Shown here: positions 10,631 through 21,700 of the stretch, piece after piece
Position numbering within the stretch: the first letter of the stretch is position 1
Layout of the letters: the number at the start of each line of letters is the position of its first letter
Assembly: GCF_001625195.1 (NCBI RefSeq)
Contig: NC_054389.1
Location: 5,328,520-5,392,519 of the forward strand
Origin: Drechmeria coniospora
Taxonomy: Eukaryota; Ascomycota; Sordariomycetes; Hypocreales; Ophiocordycipitaceae
Direction: 5' to 3'
Length of the DNA stretch: 64,000 bases
The notes under the pieces: generated by a model
Told to the model about the DNA's origin: nothing
The model's input: the letters and a program-made list of their open reading frames with translations, nothing else
Database searches by the model: none
Made by a program: the position numbers and the translations under genes

Positions 10631-12275
10631 GGCACCCAAAAGCCCCCGCTCGTCACACTCTGTAGCTGGCCGGCTGCTGAAGCCTTTCCGCCTCAGCTTC
10701 TTTGTATCGTTACCATGGATGAAATTAAATTCTCTTGCTTTACTGGTCTAGCTACATGCACATGTATTGCTGAATGTCCTGTGCATCCCAATCGTTCTGG
10801 TCGAGGCGCCAGGCAATTGGATAGGTGGGTTGGACCGTTCATCTGATTGGATCGGAAATCTGATGGGCCAGCATTGGCACCATACCGTAAGCGGTAACAA
10901 GTCCAATATGTGCGCTGTGATGCAAGTTCGGTAAACTCCTGCGGAGTACCGGAGTACTCCGTACTTGCAGTAGATTCTTTCCCATATCAAGTTGGTGGGG
11001 CTTTCCATCGGTTTGACTATTGGTCACACCTCGAAGATATGTGGGGCCCACCGATAGGTATGCCCCAAACCTACGGTACATAAGTACACTAGTACACTAC
11101 TTGCACTAATGCATGCACTTTCAGTTGCTCTTTCCTAAATAGGAAATCCAACAACCTGCTCTTCGGTTCGTCAAGGCTTCGTGTGTTTTGGCATCATCGC
11201 CACCTCGTCGGCCTTCGTTGTCGCCTACATCCTTTCCGCCCACTGAATAGTTACAGATCATTCGTCGACCATTGCGCATCGCCTAGCGTTAACATGCACT
11301 AGTCCTGCATCGTCGAAAAGTATCGACCGCAAGGATTCCGAAGCAGCCTACAAGCCAGCATGCAGCAATGACAGTGGTGATGGAGCCGGGATTGAGAATG
11401 AAACTCCCTCAGTCATCTCTCTATACTTTCTTGACTTGGCTGCCGAGCAAGCGTTGCCAGCTAGTGCCCACAGCTGCATCCAGCTGCGCGGATGCAATCG
11501 CCTTTCATGACAGTGTCCCTCACTCTTATTCAAATCATACGCCCTCCTTAAAGCAATTGGTCTCCTCGAAGGACAGTGACAATTGGGCACGTTCTAGCCA
11601 CCATTAATCGATTCATCCGCGGTAAAACAAGCGACTCTCCATCGAAGCCAGCTTCCTTCTTGTTATTGAACTCCTCTCGAAATCTGAGCACCCGCGAGCC
11701 AAGAGGACCAAGGGCAAAGTTAAACCAAAGACTTTGCCGATTTCAGACCATGCTCTTGCCATTCTTGACTTCCTATTGGATTACATATAGTTAGCGGGTC
11801 TTTCGTCATGCATAGGAGTGTCGACAGTCTCAGCCCCTGTGCCACTGGTTCCACGGATTGCATCGAACGAGCACCTGACGGTGTAGAGGAGCCTGCATAT
11901 GCAAGATGCATACCGCCATGGCGCTGGAAGATGCTGTGACCTCTCTCTACGGAGTTCCAATCTTAGCAAAGACTTTGAATCTCTAAGCTCTGTTCTCTGA
12001 TCAGTCATCCTGTCTCTTTAGTCAATATTAATTCCCTCTTTTGCTCCCCAGCGTCGGTCTCTTCTCATTCATTCTTGCAACCTTCACAACACTGTTCTTA
12101 GCTATACCAAGCAAGAATCGAAGAGCAAGCAGAATAGCAACAGACCCTTCGTCTTCTATCATTGCATTCAAGCACCCTTCAAAGACACTGCTACAGAAAA
12201 GTCGTCCGATCAGCCAAGCCATCTGCTTCTACTCTTCTTCTTCTACTTACACCACACAACCTCCCTCCCTTCATT

Positions 12276-12593
12276 CACCACTACCGCCTCGCCCACAGGG
12301 CCCTACACAAATATGGAGCCGGGTATCAACAATACCAGCTGGTTCAACGCAGAAACCATGTCTACGTTCCCTGACCCCGAAGACGTGTTGGGACTTGACA
12401 CCGAAGCATATATGGCGACTGCGAATACCGACTTTACCACTACCGCCTTGCCCACAGGGCCCTACACAAATATGGAGCCGGATATCAACAATACCAGCTG
12501 GTTCAACGCAGAAACCATGTCTACGTTCCCTGACCCCGAAGACAGGTTGGGTCTTGACACCGAAGCATATATGGCGACTGCGAATACCGACTT
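12276..12593 (+). repeat. 159-bp tandem duplication inside the 12.3-kb gene
   Basis: Two copies at about 12276-12434 and 12435-12593, anchored on the ccctacacaaatatggagcc word at 12301 and again at 12460. They are nearly identical; visible differences include gggtatc/ggatatc and gacgtgttggga/gacaggttgggt. The unit is 53 codons, so the frame is kept. The first copy's upstream edge lies before the ATG, which implies that coding DNA was copied together with some leader. Confidence 0.85.
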
Positions 12594-14002
12594 TGGCAAT
12601 GCTCCCACCTTTGGCAATGCTCCCACATTTGGTAATGCTATTCCCTCCGAGCAAAACCCCTTTGACAATGCTCCCATAAATCGCGAGGCTGCTACCTCCA
12701 CCACAGATACCGAGGTCAAAATCATTCACCATTCCTTCTATAAAGGAAAGAGCCGGTTGCAAAACCTGAACCTTGCTGCCCGGAACAACCTTTGTCGTTG
12801 GGTATACTGCATGGAGGGCGCCAATAAAGACATGCGGCTGCCATTTATGAAGCTCCAAAAAGCTACCTGGCCGTTTGAGAGCAATCTGATGAACGCAGCC
12901 CTCGATAGTGTTGCAGAGGGAAAGCTACCTCGTTGCCAGATTCTTACCCTACTTACAATGTGCAGCGACCAGGGACAACTTTGCACCGATATGACGCCTT
13001 CCCGCCCAGCATCCCGACACAAGATCGACACCCTTATTGAGGGCATTCGCAACATCCTCGACAACGACAGTTCCGCAACCATACGCTTAAGAAATGCTTC
13101 AGCTGTCTGGAAGGCCGGCATGGTAAATGAAAACTTCGACCCCCTCGATTACCAGCCAGGCTTGGTGTCCCCTCGAAGATCTGCTCCTCGTCATACGCAA
13201 TACAAAAAGCACTTGGGGAAGGCGAAGGGTCCCCGAAGGGTCCGCCCGGTAGATGGCAATTCCAAGTCTCTCGGTCGTCGGCCCCAACAGGTATCCCTTC
13301 CAGCATCTACTGCCATCCAGTCCTCGGCTCCGCCAGAAGACTTTTCCACAATTCCTATCGTTCCTGCAATCCCTGCCGCTCCCGTCGTCCATAGCGGGAG
13401 TGACGTGATGACAGGAGGGGTGGTAAAGGGATTGAACATCCGCTCGACGGACCCTATGTTCGGGACCTTTCCCGCCGACAGCGCATGCCTGGGAATGGAA
13501 ATCTTCATTCCGGGCCCCCCCTCTGGAAACCTTCCCGCAGGAGACGCATGGATGGAAACAGGATTGAGCCTTGATACCGAGTATGACCTATCCTTGAGCA
13601 CCCCCTCGATTGATTCAGGGCTAGAATTGGACGACAAAATGGTGCGTGTCGCAATGGAGGAGCCCCCCCCCCAATAACCTTCCCGCAGAGGACGCAGGGG
13701 GAGTGGGGTTGAATATCGATACGGATCATGCCTCAGAGTACTTTACTGCAGAGGGGGCACGGCAAGAGGATGTCCCGTTCGGGGGCGGCTTTCTCTTGGA
13801 GGATCCTGAGCTAGGAATGGGAATTGAAATGGACGACGCGACATTATCGCTCTTTCCGGAAGTGGATCTTGCATAGGTATCGATGGATATGGCGGAATTG
13901 GCGGCGTTTGTGAAGAGCGAGTCGAGAAAGGAATTCTATTGTCCTGTACCAGATTGGGGGCATAAGGTTGGCAAGGAGTCTTTTGAGTATTTGGCAAATT
14001 GA
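12313..14002 (+). pseudogene. Broken gene, possibly a zinc-finger regulator
   Basis: A 454-aa frame runs from ATG 12313 to a stop just after a run of ten C (13663-13672). The next frame continues with NNLPAEDAGG and ends at TAG 13874. After that TAG the same frame stays open to TGA 14000. The reading continues sensibly across both breaks: NLPAEDA after the C run repeats the earlier NLPAGDA motif, and the last stretch reads FYCPVPDWGHKVGKESFEYL, like half of a C2H2 finger with Trp where the second Cys would be. The N-terminus holds a 53-residue direct duplication and a TFGNAP triplet, the middle (about 150-280) is a globular region I do not recognise, and the C-terminal third is acidic. Zinc-finger origin is inference. 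It could instead be an intact 454-aa hypothetical protein, or the C run could be a sequencing slip. Confidence 0.55.
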
Positions 14003-15303
14003 TTACGAGTTACTATTAGCAATGCTACTTTTCTCTGCTGTAATAAATACTCTTGATTTCTTGACCCTTGCTTCAATTCCCTAGGCGCCTTCGTCTTGCG
14101 TAGGTCGGCTCCTAGCCCGGGACCAACGGAGGTATCCAACTTGTGGGTCGTTAGTGAAAGAACCGTTGAGTATTATTTATTATTTTGGTGCCACAACCTT
14201 AATGCGGTATACCGCTTGTAGTTGTATAATTTCCTCTCTCAGTACAGTTTAGTTACCTTAACAACAACAACCTCATCATTGCTAAAGTAATACTACTCCG
14301 CACATATAGTAGCTGATAATTGCTAGCCAGCTGGAGACCTAGAATATATGTACCTCGTTTGGTACTAAAATTTGAAAGTAAAGTCCAACAAGGCGCGTAC
14401 GAAATACGTTTTTCAACTATACCGGCAAGTAAACTGGCCTGGACAGGACACATATTAATAAGCTTAAAAATAGAGTTAGCCACTTGGCGGGCTGACCTAA
14501 GCGTCAGCCACCAATGAGCAGCATGGTCCTGCAGAAGCATTACATTCACGGCATTCGAATACAAGAAGCAATTATCAGATGACCAAGACAACCCCAACGA
14601 GGTATCGAAGGAACAAGTACTACAAGTGCATGAAATGGATGGTGGAGAGAAGACGCATCATCAGGTATGTGGATGACGCGTTGAAGAAATTCTCGAATCA
14701 CACGACTGGTTCTGCTTTCCTCACGAATCGGCACTACTGTAGCCCTTCCTTCTCCAGTTTCTGACGGGAACTTAACCTTTCAGGCCATTACGAGCCATCC
14801 ATCAGGAATGCATGCGTTATCACGATGTAGACTGTCACAGTGACCAACTTTACCGAGACATTGTGTGTGATCTCTTACCGAGCCGAATGGCAGCGATGAA
14901 GCCACCAATTCTAGGGTCGGGTAGGTCAACATGGTGTCCCATCCCGGTTCCTGTGTCAAGCGATCCGTCTCCTCGCCCAGCCCAGGCAAGGATGGCCTGT
15001 GAAAAGAACACGACACAAGGTGGAGGCTTCCAACAGCACAGATGGAAGGTGACATGCTCACAAGCACTTGGAACGATGGCCGGTGTTGCAACGGCCTCGC
15101 GCAAAGGAACGCGTCTCTATTCTGCCCATCCGTTGTTCTGCCGTGGCCCGCATACAAAGCGGATGCCACCCACTCAAACTGGTATATTCATTCGTCTTTT
15201 CCACTGTTGCCTTTGCCTTGATGCTTCGCAACCCGTACCTCCCGCCAACCGACCGATCGATGATCGAATGCCCTTCTGCCGATGCCCCTCCGAGCTTCGT
15301 CCG
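14003..15303. other. AT-rich spacer downstream of the broken gene
   Basis: From 14003 to about 14600 the sequence is clearly AT-richer than the flanking genes (tattatttattattttgg, attaataagcttaaaaatag), with no frame of interest. From 14780 to 15303 the composition returns to normal near the 3' end of LOS1. A decayed transposon or repeat-mutated DNA is possible, but no terminal repeats were found. Confidence 0.5.
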
Positions 15304-18300
15304 TTACTGCCTGCTCTTCAGCAAACCCTGCAGGTAGGATGAAAACCCCTTTTTATCCGTCGACGTGGTGAGCGACGCCAGGAAAACGTCGGCGTCAACC
15401 CCGAGGCTTGGGAAGAGACGGTTCTGCAGCTCCTGGATGAACATGTCACCCGTCTTCGTGTAGATGGTCTGCTCCAAGCCGGCAATCTCGTTCAGGACCT
15501 GCTTCGTTTGCGCGTCCTGCGAAGGGCGGAAGCTCGGGTTCCGCATCACTTCCCAGCAGACGGCGTGGAACCTGTCAATCATGAAGCGGTCGAACCCAGG
15601 GATCGCCGGAGTTGGGCTCCCGCTGGGCGCCGTCGGGCTTCTGGAAATGACGGCGACATCGGGGCCTCCCCAGATGGCCGACATGCGCGTCATGAGCGTG
15701 AAAGCAAGCCGGCTGGGCCCAATGTTCCCGTCCAGAGTCTTAGCGAGCTCGGTGATGGAGGAAATCATGGGCTCGAAGAAGCCTTGGTTCGACTCGCTGA
15801 TGAGCACGCCGTCCAAGCCGTTGTTCAGGATGATTTGCAAAAACGAAAGGTACTCTCGCCTGAGCTCGGCCAGCTGTATCTCGTCGTCGGTGCCCGCGAT
15901 GGGCTCGCTCAAGCCGCCGAAAATACGTTGCAGAAGCGGGGTCAGCAGCATGTTCAGGACGTCGTAGATCTCGGACTTGAAGCCAAAGACCACCTGATCC
16001 AGCAGACGCAAGAACATGGCCATCTCGTCCTTGGACGAGCTCTGCGACAGCAAGCCCTCGATCCACTGCGGCAGCTGCGGCAGGACGGCGGAGCCGAGGA
16101 CGCCGAGGAGTTTGGAGAAGGAGGATCGACAGGCGGTTCGGATCTCTGCCGAAAAGTTGAGCTGATTCAAGGCGATGAGAATCGCCTCGGCGGCGCGCGC
16201 AAACTCGTCCGACAAGGCCTTCTCGGGCGGCGGGTGATGGCTGGAGGCGGTGCCGGGCGTCCAGTCGGAGAATCCGTGGGCGAGCGTCCCCAAGGCCAGG
16301 ACGATGTGGTGGATCTGGAGGACGGCCTGGGCGTCGGCGGACTTGGCACGGGGCAGGTGCAGCTCCATGTCCCGGAAGAGGGGGTCCATTACGGAGCGGG
16401 CGTAGAGGGCCTGGTTCTCGGCAGGCGTGCTGCTCGTCGACGAGATGCAGCCGATGGCCTCGAAGAGGTACAGCTGGCTCGTGAAGAGGGCGTCGGCCGA
16501 GTGATCCGACTCGTCCGACGACATGTCGTCGACGTCGGCGTCCTCGCCCGGCATCTCGGCCTTGATGGGCAGCAGATCGCCGATGGACTGGATGACCGTC
16601 TCGGCGACGTTGCCGACGCGAGACCGCAGCTGCTTGATGAATCGGTGGAAGAGATACCAGGACCGAGTCTTGAGCCGGACGTGATCGTGGTGGACCAAGC
16701 GGACGAAGTTCTCGAGAACCTGGGGGATCAGGTCGGGATGGGTCTCGAAGATGACGCAGTACCGGACGCAGATCTCCATGTACTGCAGCAGGATGGCAGG
16801 GTGGGAAAAGCTGGCGATGCCTGCTCGCCGGTTAGCCATGGCGACGGCCATCAACGATAACAGGGCGCGAGGCCGGGCGGCGGGTCGAGGGGTCTACTTG
16901 CCGGATCCGACCATCTTCTGCATCATGACGACGAGCCTCTCGGACGCTTCCGTCGACGGCTGGTTCTTGGTGCCGAGCCCGTGGTTCGGCAGGGCGAGCT
17001 CGCCAAAGAGGTACATCTCGTAGAGGGCGAGGTCAAGGTCCCGCCAGTCCATGTCCGACCCGCGCTGATCGAGGGTCTGGAAGGTGGTGGCGACGAGAGT
17101 GCTGAGCATGTCCATGTAGAGCGGCTGGTCAATGGCGGCGATGGTCTTCTGCAGGTTCTGCAGCTTTCGGCGCAGCTCCTGGAACTCGGCCTCGTCCGTC
17201 TGCTCGTCCTCGTTGCCCCAGGAGGAGGTCTCGTCGTAGCGCATCTTGCGGATGATGGCGTCGAGTATGGGCGGCAGCATGCCCGAGTACTCCTGCGGCA
17301 GCTGGCCAAGCTTTCGGAGGAACGTGAGGAGGTCGGTGAGGGCGGGTATGACGGTCGAGCACACCTCATCGTACTCGTCGGAGAACAAGCGCAGAAGGTA
17401 GGGAAGGAAGCCGCCGAGGGACCGGTTTGCGCGCGTTTTCGTGTCGTCGGTGCTCTGGGAGTCGTCGAGAGCCTTGACGATGTCGGACATGACGGTGTTG
17501 ACGAGCTTGGCGATGGCCTCGGCGAGGTCGGTGTCGTACTTGGACGTGCCTTTGGTGCCGCCGAGGGAGGGGGAGGCGATGAGCTGGCCGACGATCTCCT
17601 GAAGGTTGAGGAAGGAAATCATCTCCATCTTATCCGACGACCGCATCTTCTTGCCGCAAATCTCGGTCAAGGTGTCGATGGCGGTGTCGCGGACCTTGTC
17701 CTCGCCGCCCTGGTTCGCGCGGCCGACGACGGGGAGGAGGAGGTTGAGCATGTCCTGGCTCACGACGAGAGAAATGTCCATCCAGCTGACCCACTTGCCG
17801 ATGACTTTGAGGGCGAGGTGGACGATGGTGTCGTCGTCGGCGTACTTGGCCAGGAGCACCTTCCAAGACTCGGCAACCTTGTGCATGTCCCGGGCACGGA
17901 GGCGGTCCTTGAGCTCGGTGTTTCGCTTCGCGTCGTTGGACTCTCGCGCGAGGAGCATGTCGGCGATCTCGTCATGGATCGACGAGAGGATTCGCAGGTA
18001 GAAGACGACGCCGGCGGGGTTGGTGACGTTGCTGGGCACGCCGGTGAGGTCCCAAAAGTCGTCGAAGAAGGTCTGCCAACCGTCCTGGTAGAGGAAGACG
18101 AAGAGGTACGTCAGGGTTTGCGTGAGCTTGTTCTGGAGCGAGACGGGGTCCGCCTCGGGCGGGGCGTCGGGCCCGTATCCTTGGCGGACATACTGCAGCA
18201 TGGCGTACTTGACGTAGGCGAGGCTTTCGCCGTCGAGCCGTTCGCTGTGGACGGCAGAGTTGACCACCTCGAGGCAGACCATGCGGACGAGCTCGGAGGC

Positions 18301-18731
18301 GCGCGGAGATTGGGTGAAGAGGTTGGTGCAGGGTTGCCAGCCTTGCAGGTTGGCGTGCAGCTGGTTGAGGAAAGCGAGCGCCTCGGCCTTGAGCGCCTGA
18401 TCGGACGTGGTATTCGACAGAATTTCGACGGCATTTTGGACCTGGCATGGGAGTTGGCGTCAGCGGCAGCGCTCTCGATGCGGATGGCAGGTAGGGTGAT
18501 GCGAAGAGGCACGGTGGCAGGCTGAAGCGGACCGGCCGACGAACCCGGCGGCCGGCTGTGCTCCGACGGGCCTCGGCCGGCTAGCCAGCCGAGAGGCTCG
18601 GCAGAGCTGCGACAAAGGTGTCGTCTTGCGACGCGGTGCAGGGAAAGCGGCGGGGCGGCTTCGCGGCAAGACAGCAATGGGGCTCGGAGCTCGAAGGCTC
18701 CCATGCTACGAGGCCTCACCTGGGCTTCCAT
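15304..18731 (-). CDS. LOS1: Exportin-T (tRNA nuclear exporter)
   Basis: Three exons, complement(15304..16820, 16902..18441, 18720..18731), 1022 aa. Family knowledge: a karyopherin-beta that carries mature tRNA out of the nucleus with Ran-GTP. The protein is all-helical HEAT-type. Characteristic stretches are VQNAVEILSNTTSDQALKAE, LHANLQGWQPCTNLFTQSPR, LTYLFVFLYQDGWQTFFDDF and HPAILLQYMEICVRYCVIFE. Exon 1 is ATGGAAGCCCAG only, and the 278-nt first intron (GTGAGG, branch CTGAC, GCCAG) is long for a fungus. The second intron, 16821-16901, keeps the frame only with a GC donor (G|GCAAGT, branch CTAAC, GCAG), giving SGIASFSHP. A GT donor 4 nt downstream fits only with a different acceptor (joining to FSHP). 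Length is typical. Confidence 0.9.
16821..16901 (-). other. Probable GC-AG intron of LOS1
   Basis: The donor reads G|GCAAGT, the classic GC-donor consensus. The branch is GCTAAC and the acceptor GAGCAG|GC. Splicing here joins codon phases exactly. The GT at 16897 used with the same acceptor would shift the frame. Confidence 0.65.
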
Positions 18732-21700
18732 CCTCGCTGAGGCGGGCGGGGACGCCGCAGCCGAGAGCTGATGGAGAGGGCTGATGCTTCTTCAAGAGGA
18801 GAGCGGAAGCTGCTATAATGTCGGCAGCGCGGTGCAGGCAGCATGCAGCATAGTTGATGTGACGAGGCTACCGAGCAGTCATGCAGGGCTGGAGGGGCCA
18901 GGCGGGTCGACGAAGCTTGGTGGCGGGGTGCAAAAGCCGAGCGAGGGGTCGTCGGGTCACGTCGTCGGCCGGCTGGCGTGCAAGGAGGGCGGGCGGACCG
19001 TTTGTTCGCCTTGCCGCTGGGTTGCTGGAGCACTGCTGTCTGCGATTGGGTTGGGCTGGGGTTTCGAGTGCGTGTCGTCCTTGGCTGCACATTCGCTTTC
19101 CAAAATGTCGGCGCAGGATGTCGTTGTGTGCTGCTGTGGGGACTTTTTTTTCTTCTGAACAGAACGGAGGGAGCGAGAGGTTGTGGTCCGTGGTTGGGTG
19201 GATGGATGTTGGATGGCAGGAACCAATCCAGAACAGCTTACATAAGGCGCGAGCATGGCCCTGCTTGCACCTCATACTGACGGTACTGCAAGTACACCTA
19301 CATACAGTGCACGTCCGTACTACATGACTGGCATTCGGCGACAACGGAAGCGCTCCTCTACATGTAATATTTGGAGCGTTGAAGAAGGAAGGGGATGGCT
19401 TCATTCTCGGAAGCCTGGCACATGTAGATATACATTGCCTGTTCTGAGGACTTTTTTTTTTTTTTTTTTTTTTTTACAGATTTGATGATTCGATCGTTCG
19501 GTATGATTTGCTTTTGTGCTGTAGAAGCGGGAGATGTTCGGGCAATTTAGCATCAGTCCATGCAAGTACTCCGTATAGTATGTGTGTGCTCCGTACGGAG
19601 TACTCTGTACGCACTCTATGATGTACAGTACAGTACTTACAGTACGTAGGTAGTTAGTACAGAGTACTCCGTACACATCCACCCACCCACTGCAGGTGTA
19701 CTCCGAACGGTACAAGCAATAATACAGTGCATGCGTACGGAGTACGGAGTACTGAGTATTATTCCAGTATCACTCTGAGCTCCGTACTTAAGTACAACGT
19801 ACAAAGTAGGTGTACTTGCAGTACTGTAAGTACTAGGTATGCATGTGCCTTCCCTAGGACCCGCACAAATGCGCCTGGCTCATGGCTCGTAATAATAACA
19901 AGGCAAGCTGGTGGTAATATGCTGTGCACGGTACGGAGGACACCTAATAATATCAAGGATGCTCCCATTCCAGCTACCTAGCCACGGAGCAACTGTACGC
20001 TTACGGCGAACGGCGAACGGAGAACGGAGAAAAGCCCCCCCAAAACGGCGGCATGCTTTCGCAACGCGCCGATATTTGCTCTCGCAGTATTCCGTACTGT
20101 AGGTGCGATTACGAAAGGAGCTCTCGTAACAGCTGGGTACATCTGCAACCGCTCTGTGCTCCGTACACCTGCCAATAACGAACAGGATATTCCACAAACT
20201 GAACAGCGACAGGTCATTTTCAAAACCCACTTATCTTTTGAAAGGTACGGAGTCTCGCAGGAATAAAGGTTTGAGCGAGGGGAGTTTAAATGTGCATACA
20301 CATGTGCTTTTCGGCGTGAGCACGTGTGAGTGATCTGCCAACGTTACCATCAACATGGCTATGGCTGTATTTTTGGACCCAGGTCGTCGGACGGGACAGA
20401 CATGGACCTAGGTGGGTAATGCTAGCTATCTACGTACTTACGCAGCTCGCTTGGAGCGCTGAGCGCCATGTTTACTTTCCTAGTACTACAGTGAATCTCC
20501 AGTTTCCTCGAGGCACATACGCAGAATAACTGCCTACCACAAGGCTACGAGATAATTTTGCAACAAGTTAAGGATGGCCTAGGAGATAGCGGCGGGATTG
20601 GCTACATGTACCCATCCATATTCAATGCATCAGTAGCAGCAAGGTAGGAGTGCTCCGACGGCGCGTGGAGAGTCCATGCATGCATATTCGCCTGTGGAAC
20701 TGGGCCTCATCTCATTTCTTTTTGCTCGAAAGGGATGAAGGGAAAGTACCTACTACGAATAGGTGGGATGCCGCTAGCAAGCCGTGAGTCGCCGGGCGAC
20801 GATTCTCGAAGTTCAACGTTGCACTTCAGTGGGATTGCAGAAGGACTATTAGTGGCCTCCACCCGAGTTTGTTTCAGGCGATACAGTCAGCAACCACCAA
20901 ATTGGTACCTGAGAGCGAGCGCTCCGTCGCGCTTCAATGCTACCTAGGTGTTTGGCAGTCGGGAATTTTGTCCTGTCAGCTCCATGGCAGGTATGGAGAA
21001 CACAAGCAGCTATTACGGAGTACACCACGAGCAGTTGTACCAAGTCAGCAAGTACACTACTAACGCACACCACACATGGCATGTTCGGGCACATGCTCCA
21101 GTGCTGCAATGAATCAACCCAATGCACATGCATTTAGAGTACATGTGCTCACGCGGCCACTTGTACCCGCACGAATGCTGCTCGAATCAGTTTCCCACAC
21201 TCTTGTAGGGAGGGGTAAGGAAGTACACATACTTGCACATGTAGACTTGGCCAGTACAAAGGTTCCGTGAGCTGGGCAGATCCGGAATATTTTAGTTCTC
21301 CGACAGGTGTCAGGCTCCGTTCGTCGCCCTCCCCACAACACGGAATCGTAACCAGGTATCCATCCTTGACGGCGGGTAAAACATGGCGGTCGAGGCACAC
21401 AGCGCACGGGCGAGTCGTGGAAGCCAGCCGTTTCGAGACCCTCTGCAATCCGTGCCCTCCCCCGACCTGTCTGTGCCCTCCCTCGTGCCCCAGCGGCACT
21501 CCTGCGTTTTGCGCTTCACCGGCCTCGCATCATTTTTGTTTCATTTTACAAGGGTAGCTTGGCCTTTGGCTCGGTTGGGCCACAAGTCTCGGGGTTGCAA
21601 CGCTGGGGCAGCACCTGACGGACATGGCCAACGAATCCAACTTTGCGTCCTGCTTTCGCGTCTGGCAGCTGGCATTTGCACTTGGCCACGGTCAATTGGA

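Larger units (their letters stand above)
8578..12275. other. Accessory intergenic region with repeats and a RIX1 fragment
   Basis: No supported gene in 3.7 kb. Contents in order: a short direct repeat, atagcgacagaatatct twice (about 8778-8812); an AT-rich stretch of reiterated tactggcgcaatat-like words (9010-9235); a displaced RIX1 fragment (9481-9522); GTAC-rich spacer (9640-10035); a three-unit degenerate tandem repeat (10098-10630); and 11.1-12.27 kb of AT-richer sequence with several broken frames. The last part may be decayed coding or transposon DNA, but I could not name a family. Confidence 0.6.

Noticed and set aside
11300..11800. Possible transposase relic
   Set aside because: Several frames look coding-like in short pieces but no transposase motif or terminal repeat could be identified.
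16981..18525. 514-aa plus-strand frame opposite LOS1
   Set aside because: It is the antisense of conserved exportin-T exons, is Val/Gly/Arg/Glu-biased without a domain, and overlaps a well-supported gene entirely.
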